The notes under the pieces are model-generated. The model made no database searches. It saw only the letters and a list, made by a program, of their open reading frames with translations, and was not told the origin of the DNA. Shown here piece after piece: positions 8,757-14,994 of a stretch of DNA of 20,516 nt. Source of the DNA: Bryobacteraceae bacterium (GTDB taxonomy: Bacteria; Acidobacteriota; Terriglobia; Bryobacterales; Bryobacteraceae); NCBI GenBank assembly GCA_030039005.1, contig JASHQT010000655.1, positions 1 to 20,516 on the forward strand, given 5' to 3'. Numbering within the stretch: the stretch's first letter is position 1; every line of letters starts with the position of its first letter. A program made the translations under genes and the position numbers.

Positions 8757-9278
8757 CTATCTGGTCCGCACGATTTCGGAAAGAAACCAGATGCGGCGCT
8801 CCGTCTCGTCGATCCACACTTCCAACAGGCTTGTGGTAGCGACGTCGTTCTCTTCATCGCAAAGGTCGTGAATTTCGCGCATCCTGGCGAGCAGCGCCCG
8901 ATTGTCTTCTTGTAGTTCCGCCAGCATATCGAGTGCATCGACATATTCAGCGTCGTTATCGCTGAGGCGCTGCAGCCGGCCAATGTGCCCGATGGAATGA
9001 ATGGTGACGCCGCCGATCTTGCGCACGCGCTCGGCGATGACATCGGTCATGGCGAAAATCTGGTCGCCATGCTCATCGAGCAAGAGATGGTAGTCCCGAA
9101 AGTGCGGTCCGCTCATGTGCCAATGAAAGTTCTTGGTCTTCACATAGAGCGCAAACACATCGGCCAGCAGCGCATTGAGAGCGCCGGTGATGTTCTTAAC
9201 GGCGTCCGAACCGAGATCACTGTGTGAGGCGTTGGCGGCCCGCCGGCGCTCCGAGAGTTTATCCTGAGTGGTTGGCAT
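8757..9278 (-). CDS. dps: Dps-family ferritin-like DNA-binding/iron-storage protein
   Basis: This 173-residue Dps/ferritin-like protein would form a dodecamer that oxidises Fe(II) with H2O2 and stores iron, protecting DNA from hydroxyl radicals. The inter-subunit ferroxidase signature is clear: KTKNFHWHMSGPHFRDYH followed by LLLDEHGDQI gives the His, His, Asp and Glu ligands. The N-terminal tail is short and charged (PTTQDKLSERRRAANASH), as in DNA-binding members. The start at 9278 is set by a perfect AAGGAGGT 5 nt upstream, which lies inside the last codons of the preceding gene. That gene's TAA (9280-9282) is separated by one base from the ATG, so translation is very likely coupled. Confidence 0.93.
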   Translation of the reverse strand: MPTTQDKLSERRRAANASHSDLGSDAVKNITGALNALLADVFALYVKTKNFHWHMSGPHFRDYHLLLDEHGDQIFAMTDVIAERVRKIGGVTIHSIGHIGRLQRLSDNDAEYVDALDMLAELQEDNRALLARMREIHDLCDEENDVATTSLLEVWIDETERRIWFLSEIVRTR

Positions 9279-9279
9279 G

Positions 9280-9978
9280 TTAGACCTCCTTAGCCGCGAA
9301 TCGCAATCCGAGGGCCGTGACGAGCGACGCCAGGCCAATCAGCCCGATCAGCGGTAAATCGCTCGCGGTCGCGGGCAGTGTTGCCGGCGCTGGGCCTTGA
9401 TCGGCCGCGACAAACACCTCGGCAATCTCCACTTCCTCCGCATTTGGCTTTTGCGCTTTCAGCGGAGCTTGCCTCATGGCCACCACCTCGGGCGCTTTCA
9501 CGCTGGCGGCGGGCGCCGTAGTGTTCGCGGCGAGCTCGGCGGGCATGGAGGGTACGGGAGTGTTATTGGCTTTTGCCAATGCCACGGCTCTCGGCTTGGG
9601 GTACACAAATTGATGCCCATAGTTGTCGCCGGGATAAAACCAGGCTCTCACGGCCTCCGGGGAGCCGGCAGGCGTCTCGTCGAACGTGATGATCGGTTTC
9701 CCCACGGGTCGGAGGCGCTCGTCCGGGATAGCGAGGAACGTCCCGTACAGATGGTTCTCGTCCTTGTTGTACACCTGCACAATGTTCCGGTTGGACGAAG
9801 CGTCCGCCAGCTTGAAGACATAAGTTCCGGCTGGCAGCACTTGGCCCGGAATCTCAACCGGTCCGCTGAACGTGAAAATGGTCCGCTGATCCCAATCGTC
9901 GGCAAGGGCACTGGTGGCCGCCAAACCGAGAACTGCAAGACCAGCCAAGAGAATCGCTGGGGTAGTCGTTTTGGTCAT
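9280..9978 (-). CDS. Secreted protein with C-terminal LPATA plus transmembrane tail
   Basis: This 232-residue protein has no function I recognise. It has a signal peptide (residues 1-26, cut near ATSALA-DD). A globular beta-rich part (about 30-130) carries VEIPGQVLPAGTYVFKLAD and AWFYPGDNYGHQFVYP, followed by an Ala/Pro-rich linker (about 135-200). The C-terminus is LPATA (201-205), a hydrophobic helix (about 208-225) and a basic end (RFAAKEV). This resembles LPxTG-like or PEP-CTERM-like sorting tails, which occur on many acidobacterial exported proteins. The motif likeness is seen; processing by a sortase-like enzyme is inference. RBS GAAGGAG is about 10 nt upstream, and a sigma-54-like promoter lies before it. 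The 3' end supplies the dps ribosome-binding site. Confidence 0.85.
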   Translation of the reverse strand: MTKTTTPAILLAGLAVLGLAATSALADDWDQRTIFTFSGPVEIPGQVLPAGTYVFKLADASSNRNIVQVYNKDENHLYGTFLAIPDERLRPVGKPIITFDETPAGSPEAVRAWFYPGDNYGHQFVYPKPRAVALAKANNTPVPSMPAELAANTTAPAASVKAPEVVAMRQAPLKAQKPNAEEVEIAEVFVAADQGPAPATLPATASDLPLIGLIGLASLVTALGLRFAAKEV

Positions 9979-10010
9979 TCGTGGTCGTCTCCTTCGGACG
10001 AGCCGGTTAA

Positions 10011-10026
10011 GGCAATAGGCACGCCA
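10011..10026 (-). promoter_or_regulatory. Candidate sigma-54 (-24/-12) promoter for the LPATA-protein/dps operon
   Basis: The minus strand reads TGGCGTGCCTATTGCC, against consensus TGGCACG-N4-TTGCW (9 of 12 positions). GG and GC are at the exact 10-nt spacing. The predicted start near 10000 leaves a 22-nt leader with the ribosome-binding site before the ATG at 9978. A sigma-54 activator gene is present at 1037-2110. Confidence 0.5.
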
Positions 10027-10193
10027 TCAGTGAAACCGTTCGTTATCAGGTAAATTGCGAGCGATGCTACATCCGCCGCGGCGCTATGTTGACTCTGGTG
10101 TCGCATATGGGTCACGCCTTGGATTTCCGCTTTGCTTTCAGTCAGGGATGGTCGCGGCAACAAACGTGCGGAAATCAGTGGGAAGGCTTACCT

Positions 10194-10646
10194 ATGGATT
10201 GGGCGAAACACGGTGTCAAGATCGTACACGCGGAGGAACTGGATTTGAACACGCCACAGACCCCTGGCATGACGCGCGCCGCCGCCATCACCCATGCCAG
10301 AGCCGGGGCCACGAAACTGTGGGCCGGCACCATGCTGGTTCAGCCGGATGCCAAGACCGGGCCGCACCATCATGGAGAGCTGGAGACGATCCTGTATGTG
10401 ATCAGGGGCCGGATTCGAATGCGCTGGGGCGATCATCTGGAATTCAGCGAGGAAGCCAGGCCCGGAGATTTTATCTACGTTCCGCCTTACGTGCCGCACC
10501 AGGAGATCAATGCTAGTCCGGATGAGTCTTGTGAAGCTGTGGTAGTGAGAGACGGACAGGACCCGATCGTGGTCAACTTAGACCTGGGCACGCCGGAGCC
10601 GGCCAGCGCGGGTCATAGAGGCATGCCATTTCATCCTGAGCGCTGA
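10194..10646 (+). CDS. Small single-domain cupin
   Basis: This 150-residue cupin is a beta-barrel metal-binding protein. Cupin motif 1 is HHH (58-60) with E64 in GPHHHGELETILYVIRG. Motif 2 is PGDFIYVPPYVPHQ with H102, so a two-His, Glu, His metal site is likely intact. Small cupins of this kind act as dioxygenases, isomerases or sensors, and the sequence does not settle which. The start at 10194 is chosen for GGAAGG 7 nt upstream; the frame extends further upstream without a supporting ribosome-binding site. It is transcribed alone, divergent from the LPATA-protein gene and convergent with the DUF2950 operon. A link with the bicupin oxalate decarboxylase nearby is possible but unproven. Confidence 0.88.
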   Translation: MDWAKHGVKIVHAEELDLNTPQTPGMTRAAAITHARAGATKLWAGTMLVQPDAKTGPHHHGELETILYVIRGRIRMRWGDHLEFSEEARPGDFIYVPPYVPHQEINASPDESCEAVVVRDGQDPIVVNLDLGTPEPASAGHRGMPFHPER

Positions 10647-10685
10647 AAAAAAGACGGCACAGAGCTTGCGGGAACTCTGCGCCGT
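10646..10685 (-). terminator. Intrinsic terminator of the oxalate decarboxylase-DUF2950 operon
   Basis: On the minus strand an 11-nt stem (10685-10675 with 10664-10654, one G-T wobble) closes a 10-nt loop and is followed, after one C, by a run of seven T (10652-10646). It is a textbook Rho-independent terminator for the minus-strand genes. Its T-run abuts the stop codon of the convergent cupin gene. Confidence 0.85.
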
Positions 10686-10725
10686 TCTAGGAAAGGCCGA
10701 ATGAGCATGGGGCCGAGACGAGCGT

Positions 10726-11532
10726 CTACTTCTCGTCGGCTACGTCCCAACCCCCGTTGTAATCGGCGGGCATGGTGCGCGCCCGGGCCGCCGTATTCGC
10801 GCCGAGATCCTTCTGGTTGACGACATCACTGTCAGTGATCACAAAGGTCATCACACCAGACGAGCGATATTCGGCGGGATAAGCGATGAACGCGAATGCG
10901 GTCTTGGGATGCTTTGCCGCCACACGAAAGTAGTAACCCTGGATCAGCACCGGCTGACCGCTGGTGGAACCGCCGGCCGCGGCTGCCAGCAAACTCGTAA
11001 GCCGGCTGTCCATGCTAGTTTTAGCGTTCGGATTCGAGCGAAGCTGCTTTTCTGCGGCGACGAGCTGATGGCAGAGGTCGATCGCGGCTAGTTCGTTCTC
11101 GCCGATTCTTCGGAATAAGACTTCCTTCTGCCCAGCGTCCGGATCGAAGCGCCAGGCGCCGTTTTTCTGAATGAGCGGGACCGGGAAGGGCCAGTTCTCG
11201 GCGCCGATATACAACACCATCGATCCGTCCGCCTCACGGCCGAGCCGGTGCATCTGCTGGTATTTTTGAACGAACATTTGATGGTCCAGCTTGTCTTGAG
11301 CCGCGTCGCCTGCCGAGGCGAGCTCCATAGGTCCGCCGAGGATGTTTGCTACGGCCTTCGTGTTGTCGCCTTGGACGGCCTGGAACAGGCTTTGAGCTGC
11401 TTTCGCGGGTGTGGCGAACGCCGGCTGAGCAGCCTGTTGAGCCATCCCAGGGAAAGCGCCGTTGGTTGCCCACAGCAACAAAATCGCGAATGGAACCCAT
11501 TCCTGAATCGCTTCTTTCATTTGTCGTTTCAT
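10726..11532 (-). CDS. DUF2950 family exported protein
   Basis: This 268-residue protein of unknown function has an N-terminal hydrophobic export segment (about residues 12-31, ending GAFPGMAQQ). DUF2950 hallmarks follow: an FATPAKAAQSLFQAVQGDN opening, WPFPVPLIQKNGAWRFDPDAG, QGYYFRVAAKHPKTAFAFIA and YPAEYRSSGVMTFVI, closing with the KDLG-to-DYNGGWDVA segment. It is probably periplasmic. GAGGTG lies about 9 nt before the ATG. It starts 21 nt after the DUF3300 gene; DUF3300 and DUF2950 genes are often neighbours in other bacteria, which suggests a joint envelope function. The biochemical role is unknown. Confidence 0.88.
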   Translation of the reverse strand: MKRQMKEAIQEWVPFAILLLWATNGAFPGMAQQAAQPAFATPAKAAQSLFQAVQGDNTKAVANILGGPMELASAGDAAQDKLDHQMFVQKYQQMHRLGREADGSMVLYIGAENWPFPVPLIQKNGAWRFDPDAGQKEVLFRRIGENELAAIDLCHQLVAAEKQLRSNPNAKTSMDSRLTSLLAAAAGGSTSGQPVLIQGYYFRVAAKHPKTAFAFIAYPAEYRSSGVMTFVITDSDVVNQKDLGANTAARARTMPADYNGGWDVADEK

Positions 11533-11553
11533 GGTTGTATCACCTCGCCCTTT

Positions 11554-12588
11554 CTATCTCCTGCCTCCGCCTCCGTGGAAACCTCCGCCACCGAAGCCTC
11601 CAGCGAACGCCCCGCCATGGAATCCGCCAAAGCTGGAGCCGCCCCGGAAGGAGCTGGCTCTTGCAAACCCTCCACGATCGAACCCGCCGAACGCGCTGGA
11701 ACGCATGCCACGGGAGCCGAAACCGCCGCCTCGAAAGTCACCGCCGCGAAAGTCACCGCCGCGAAAGCCTGAGGAATGGCTGAAGCTCGCCGAATGAAAA
11801 TTGTTGCGGTTCACGATCGTCCTGCTACGTGAGATGTAAGTGTTGTGGTTGTAGACCACCCTCCCGCCGCCGTGCCAATCGTATCCCCAATGGCCCCAGC
11901 CCCAGCCAAAGCCGGCAAAGAAACCAATGCCTAAACCCAGGCCAAAAGCAATCCCCGGGCCTCCTAGGAACAGGCCAGGAAACGGATACCAATCCGGGAA
12001 GACAGGCAGCGGATAACCGTAGACGAGCCAGGGATCATATTGCGGCACGTACACCACGTCGGGCGACGCCGGTTGAATGACGATGGTTTGCCCCTGAGTG
12101 GTCACGTTCTCCTGAGGCGTGCTCTTCAGGTTTCCGGCCTGCTGGGCTTTCTGCCGCATGGTTTGAATGGCCTGAGTGAGTGCCTGTTTTTGGTTGATGA
12201 AGGCATCACCCAACTCCGAGGTCCAGGCGAGATTCTGGTTCATGTTGGCGAGCACCGCGGGGAACTGCGTCAGCGCTTTGACGCTGTTATCCCAGTGTTG
12301 TTTGTTGACTTCTTTCGCCAGTTTCTCGCCGCTTAGATTTTTGTGTTTTTCCAGCCAATTCTCGGCTTCTACCAGCTCCTCGGGGTACGTTGCTCCCCCC
12401 AAGATCTGCGCGACCAAGCCGTCGGGATAAAGCGCGATGGGCGCTACGAGTTGCTGCAATTCTTGCGGGCTCTGCTGGAGAGCCTGAGGTGGCGCCTGAG
12501 CGGATCCATCCTGTACAGCCACCTGCAGGCTCGCAAGCACGAGCGACCAGGAAAGGAATAGTGCCATGCACTGTTGAAACAATTTCAT
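11554..12588 (-). CDS. DUF3300 family exported protein with glycine-rich tail
   Basis: This 344-residue protein has a signal peptide (about residues 1-30). The DUF3300 domain follows (about 38-190), with QELQQLVAPIALYPDGLVAQ and YPEELVEAENWLEKH, then a hydrophobic link ending PDVVYVPQYDPWLVYGYP. A Gly/Phe/Trp-rich stretch (about 205-245) and a low-complexity tail of FRGGDF-type repeats ending GGGGRR complete it. The domain is known only as a conserved envelope-associated unit. The tail looks disordered or adhesive, as in glycine-rich surface proteins. An AGGAGTTCTCT ribosome-binding site precedes the ATG. It sits 28 nt after the DUF4136 gene and 21 nt before DUF2950, so the three are probably one transcript. 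Confidence 0.9.
   Translation of the reverse strand: MKLFQQCMALFLSWSLVLASLQVAVQDGSAQAPPQALQQSPQELQQLVAPIALYPDGLVAQILGGATYPEELVEAENWLEKHKNLSGEKLAKEVNKQHWDNSVKALTQFPAVLANMNQNLAWTSELGDAFINQKQALTQAIQTMRQKAQQAGNLKSTPQENVTTQGQTIVIQPASPDVVYVPQYDPWLVYGYPLPVFPDWYPFPGLFLGGPGIAFGLGLGIGFFAGFGWGWGHWGYDWHGGGRVVYNHNTYISRSRTIVNRNNFHSASFSHSSGFRGGDFRGGDFRGGGFGSRGMRSSAFGGFDRGGFARASSFRGGSSFGGFHGGAFAGGFGGGGFHGGGGRR
11726..11770 (-). repeat. 15-bp tandem repeat encoding FRGGD units
   Basis: Three consecutive copies of a 15-bp unit (plus-strand form CCGCCGCGAAAGTCA; first and third copies with 1-3 changes) encode the FRGGD repeats in the DUF3300 tail. Such in-frame repeats may change copy number between strains. 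Confidence 0.8.
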
Positions 12589-12616
12589 AGAGAACTCCTA
12601 GTTATGTGAACCGCTC

Positions 12617-13144
12617 TCAGCTCTTGGAGCCCGGCGGGAAATGACCGAACATCTTTTGCACGCCCTTATCGAAGTTCTTGATGTTTTTGTCAGACTTGTC
12701 TGAAAGCGTGTCACTGGCGGATCCGCGCCAGATGAGCTTCTTGGTGTGTGCGTCGAACATGTCGACCACCAGCGTGCCCACTTTGTAGGTATCCACGGAT
12801 GTTGTGGCATCGCCGAAACCACCACCCCAGAGCCACCCGCCTCCGAAGCCGTCATAGTAGGTGTTGACGGTTTGGTGGTTCCGAGTCATGTCCATCGCGA
12901 CTATTGCGACATCACCGCCCGAAATAACCGGCGTCCAGCCTTTCGGCCCCAGGCTTGCATTGATCGCTTGTTTGATGCGGCTGACCCAGAGCGGGTCTTG
13001 TGTCTCGATTTTTTCGAAGTAATACGTTTTGAACTGACCAAAGTCTACGCCGCGGTCGTAATCGGTCTTCACCTGCTGCGCGAACGTTGTAGCGGCGCCG
13101 AGAAGCGCGAATCCAAGCGACGCAAGTATAGTGTGCACTTTCAT
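12617..13144 (-). CDS. DUF4136 family lipoprotein-like envelope protein
   Basis: This 175-residue exported protein has a signal peptide (MKVHTILASLGFALLGAATTFA, then QQVKTDYDRG). DUF4136 hallmarks are the VKTDYDRGVDFGQFKTYYFE opening, IKQAINASLGPKGW, a Gly/Trp loop (YDGFGGGWLWGGGFGD) and GTLVVDMFDAHTKKLIWRG with SDTLSDKSDKNIKN. Family members are mostly lipoproteins of unknown role. This one lacks an obvious lipobox Cys, so it may be soluble in the periplasm. The start is chosen at 13144 because AAGGAG lies 6-7 nt upstream; an in-frame ATG at 13159 is less well placed. It leads the DUF4136-DUF3300-DUF2950 trio and lies 102 nt after the oxalate decarboxylase stop. Confidence 0.88.
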   Translation of the reverse strand: MKVHTILASLGFALLGAATTFAQQVKTDYDRGVDFGQFKTYYFEKIETQDPLWVSRIKQAINASLGPKGWTPVISGGDVAIVAMDMTRNHQTVNTYYDGFGGGWLWGGGFGDATTSVDTYKVGTLVVDMFDAHTKKLIWRGSASDTLSDKSDKNIKNFDKGVQKMFGHFPPGSKS

Positions 13145-13182
13145 GCGATTCTCCTTCATTGCCCGATCTATTTTCCGGTGAA

Positions 13183-13221
13183 CATCCGCTCGTTCAGCCT
13201 CAGAAGCGCGGCGAGCGGATG
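13183..13221 (-). repeat. Perfect 10-bp inverted repeat between oxdC and DUF4136
   Basis: CATCCGCTCG (13183-13192) and CGAGCGGATG (13212-13221) are perfect complements around a 19-nt loop in the 102-nt gap. No T-run follows on the minus strand. It could be a transcript-processing or attenuating hairpin separating oxdC from the trio, or an operator. Confidence 0.55.
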
Positions 13222-13246
13222 CCCCATGCGTCAAACGGGATTTGTT

Positions 13247-14515
13247 TCAGGATCCCCAAGCGAACTCCAGCTTCTTGGACTCAATGCCCTTGATGGTGGC
13301 TTCATCCAAGTGCAGATGTGCCGAAACCATTTGTGGTGGAAGATGGCTGAGCCAGTCTCTCAACGACACATCCTGAAATTCGTGCGCGGCGAACATCTCC
13401 AAAGCCACCAAATCCGTATCGCCCGTGTTCTCGATATAGTGCCCGGCGTTGGCCGGGACATATCCAACATCATTCGCATTCACATCCACGGTGCGCGCTT
13501 GTCCAACGGGTGCGAATACCGTAAACCGTCCTTTGCCGGAAATGTAGTATTGCCATTCCGAGGCATTCGGGTGCCAATGCATTTCACGCATGCCCCCTGG
13601 CTTAATGGTGAGGAGGGCGGCGGCAATATTTTGGGCGGCGGGGAAATTGCGGGAGTCGACGATGCGGGCCTCTCCTCCCGGCGTTTTGTACTGGGGCTCC
13701 ATCGCCGCCAGTTTGAAGGTGTACCGGATGCGCGTTTGCTCCGCGGCGCCGCCTACGGCCGCTCGATCCTCCGCCAACGATTTGGGAAGAGCCGCAGGGA
13801 AAATGTACTCTGCGGTCTTCGGCAGCTTCTCGATCGTAGCTTTATCCCAGCCGAAGTTCTTCGTCATCACCTCAGCCGGCGTGTGGGCTACCCATTCCGA
13901 CAGCAGAAACGTGTTGTCCTCGGAAAACATCCCCTGGTTAAAGACCAGCAAGAATTCGCCGCCGTTAGGCCCCAGACCCTGAATCGAATGCGGGTGGCCG
14001 GCCGGGAAGTACCAGAGATCCCCCTTGCCCACATCGTCGATAAAGATTTTCCCATCGGGGCTGAGGACTGTTACTCGACAGCTCCCGTCCAGCATAATGG
14101 CCCATTCATCGGCAGTGTGCCAATGCAGTTCGCGGAAGCTGCCTGCCGTCACGCGCATATTCACGCCCGCGATGTCTTTTGAAGACGGGAATTCGCGCTG
14201 GGTGACCTGATGAGTCCAGCCGCCTTCTTGAATTCGTTTATGCGTCAAGTCGAACGAAAACCAGATCGGCCCCACATCGCCGCTGTCGGTGGGAGGGGGC
14301 GTATTGGAATTCGGATTCTCGTTGAGCAGCGCCGCGTTCTCCGGGCCCGGATCGCTGTCGGACGGGTCATGTTCGGCGGTACGGGTATTGGCTCGGGTTT
14401 GCGCTTTAGCTGCGACTCCGGCGAGGGCCGCGGTCGCGAGCGTTGAGCCGATTCCAATCATGCCCCTTCGCGAGAAACCACGATTGGGACTCGGGTCTGG
14501 ACTTTCCTTACTCAT
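13247..14515 (-). CDS. oxdC: Bicupin oxalate decarboxylase, Tat-exported
   Basis: This 422-residue Mn-dependent bicupin converts oxalate to formate and CO2. It begins with a twin-arginine signal (SRRGMIG at 15-21, hydrophobic to about 38), so it folds in the cytoplasm and acts in the periplasm. Domain 1 has Arg128 and the ligands H131, H133, E137 and H176. Domain 2 has H313, H315, E320 and H359. The active-site lid reads SEDNT (198-202), keeping the Glu199 that corresponds to B. subtilis OxdC Glu162; loss of that residue favours oxidase activity. Length is normal for the family plus the export signal. The start is chosen at 14515 for GAGGAGG just upstream; the frame runs open to 14677. A formate dehydrogenase lies on the divergent strand. 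Confidence 0.93.
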   Translation of the reverse strand: MSKESPDPSPNRGFSRRGMIGIGSTLATAALAGVAAKAQTRANTRTAEHDPSDSDPGPENAALLNENPNSNTPPPTDSGDVGPIWFSFDLTHKRIQEGGWTHQVTQREFPSSKDIAGVNMRVTAGSFRELHWHTADEWAIMLDGSCRVTVLSPDGKIFIDDVGKGDLWYFPAGHPHSIQGLGPNGGEFLLVFNQGMFSEDNTFLLSEWVAHTPAEVMTKNFGWDKATIEKLPKTAEYIFPAALPKSLAEDRAAVGGAAEQTRIRYTFKLAAMEPQYKTPGGEARIVDSRNFPAAQNIAAALLTIKPGGMREMHWHPNASEWQYYISGKGRFTVFAPVGQARTVDVNANDVGYVPANAGHYIENTGDTDLVALEMFAAHEFQDVSLRDWLSHLPPQMVSAHLHLDEATIKGIESKKLEFAWGS

Positions 14516-14570
14516 CTTGCCTCCTCGTAGCGAGGGTCGTTTGCTTACCGAACCTCTGCCGCGGACCATA

Positions 14571-14586
14571 TGCAGTCGAGCGGCCA
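14571..14586 (-). promoter_or_regulatory. Weak candidate sigma-54 promoter for oxdC
   Basis: The minus strand reads TGGCCGCTCGACTGCA: GG and GC are at the right spacing, but only 8 of 12 consensus positions match. The predicted start near 14560 would give a 45-nt leader before the ATG at 14515. Chance matches of this quality are common in GC-rich DNA. Confidence 0.3.
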
Positions 14587-14946
14587 ACAGAAAGAGCTTG
14601 GATGGGCCAGGCACTTCACGGGGCGAAGACAACACAGCAAGCACAGCTAATAACTGGTCGTGAGAGCATCTCTTCATCGCCCAGCACGCCTCCTGGTTCG
14701 GCCATATATCGCGTTATGTCGCGCATCGGTCGAGACGGCAAGGCGCCATCAGTGTCTTCGATACGACTCTCTGGGGATGTCCACCATGGCCATCCGATCT
14801 GCGTTCGGATCACGGCAGCACCGTTGCATTGAGCATCGCAGTCTGCTCGAAGCTGCCTATGACGATGGACGCTGAATCAAGTCATTACGACGAAAAAGGC
14901 ACCTGCCGTGTGACCATCGGCGGTCGGTGGAAGTCGTCCGTTGGAC

Positions 14947-14971
14947 AGGCACGTTGGCAGCATGCGTGCCA
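14947..14971. promoter_or_regulatory. Overlapping palindromes with -24/-12-like elements on both strands
   Basis: TGGCA-N7-TGCCA (14955-14971) and GGCACG-N11-CGTGCC (14948-14970) overlap here. The minus strand reads TGGCACGCATGCTGCC (14971 to 14956), 10 of 12 to the sigma-54 consensus. The plus strand reads AGGCACGTTGGCAGCA (14947-14962), 9 of 12, predicting a start near 14973 and a 22-nt leader for the peroxidase gene. It may be a sigma-54 promoter, a dimeric repressor operator, or both. Confidence 0.5.
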
Positions 14972-14994
14972 GGCTTGCGAAACCAAGGAGGTGT

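Larger units (their letters stand above)
14516..14994. other. Divergent intergenic region, 479 bp
   Basis: This is the spacer between oxdC (minus) and the peroxidase operon (plus). It holds no gene I can support; the short open frames have no recognisable protein, ribosome-binding site or codon pattern. It contains the candidate -24/-12 elements listed separately. The right end (14941-14975) is dense in overlapping palindromes. No T-tailed terminator or riboswitch-like structure was recognised. Confidence 0.7.

Noticed and set aside
10112..10128. TTGGATTTCCGCTTTGC upstream of the cupin gene as a sigma-54 promoter
   Set aside because: GG and GC are separated by 11 nt, one too many, and the -24 region matches poorly.
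12746..14182. Long open frame of 478 codons on the plus strand
   Set aside because: It is antisense to oxalate decarboxylase and DUF4136, has no recognisable domain and no ribosome-binding site; long antisense frames are common in GC-rich coding DNA.
14516..14677. N-terminal extension of oxalate decarboxylase up to 14677
   Set aside because: ATG 14515 has a strong GAGGAGG and places the twin-arginine signal near the N-terminus, where it must be; the extension would bury it.
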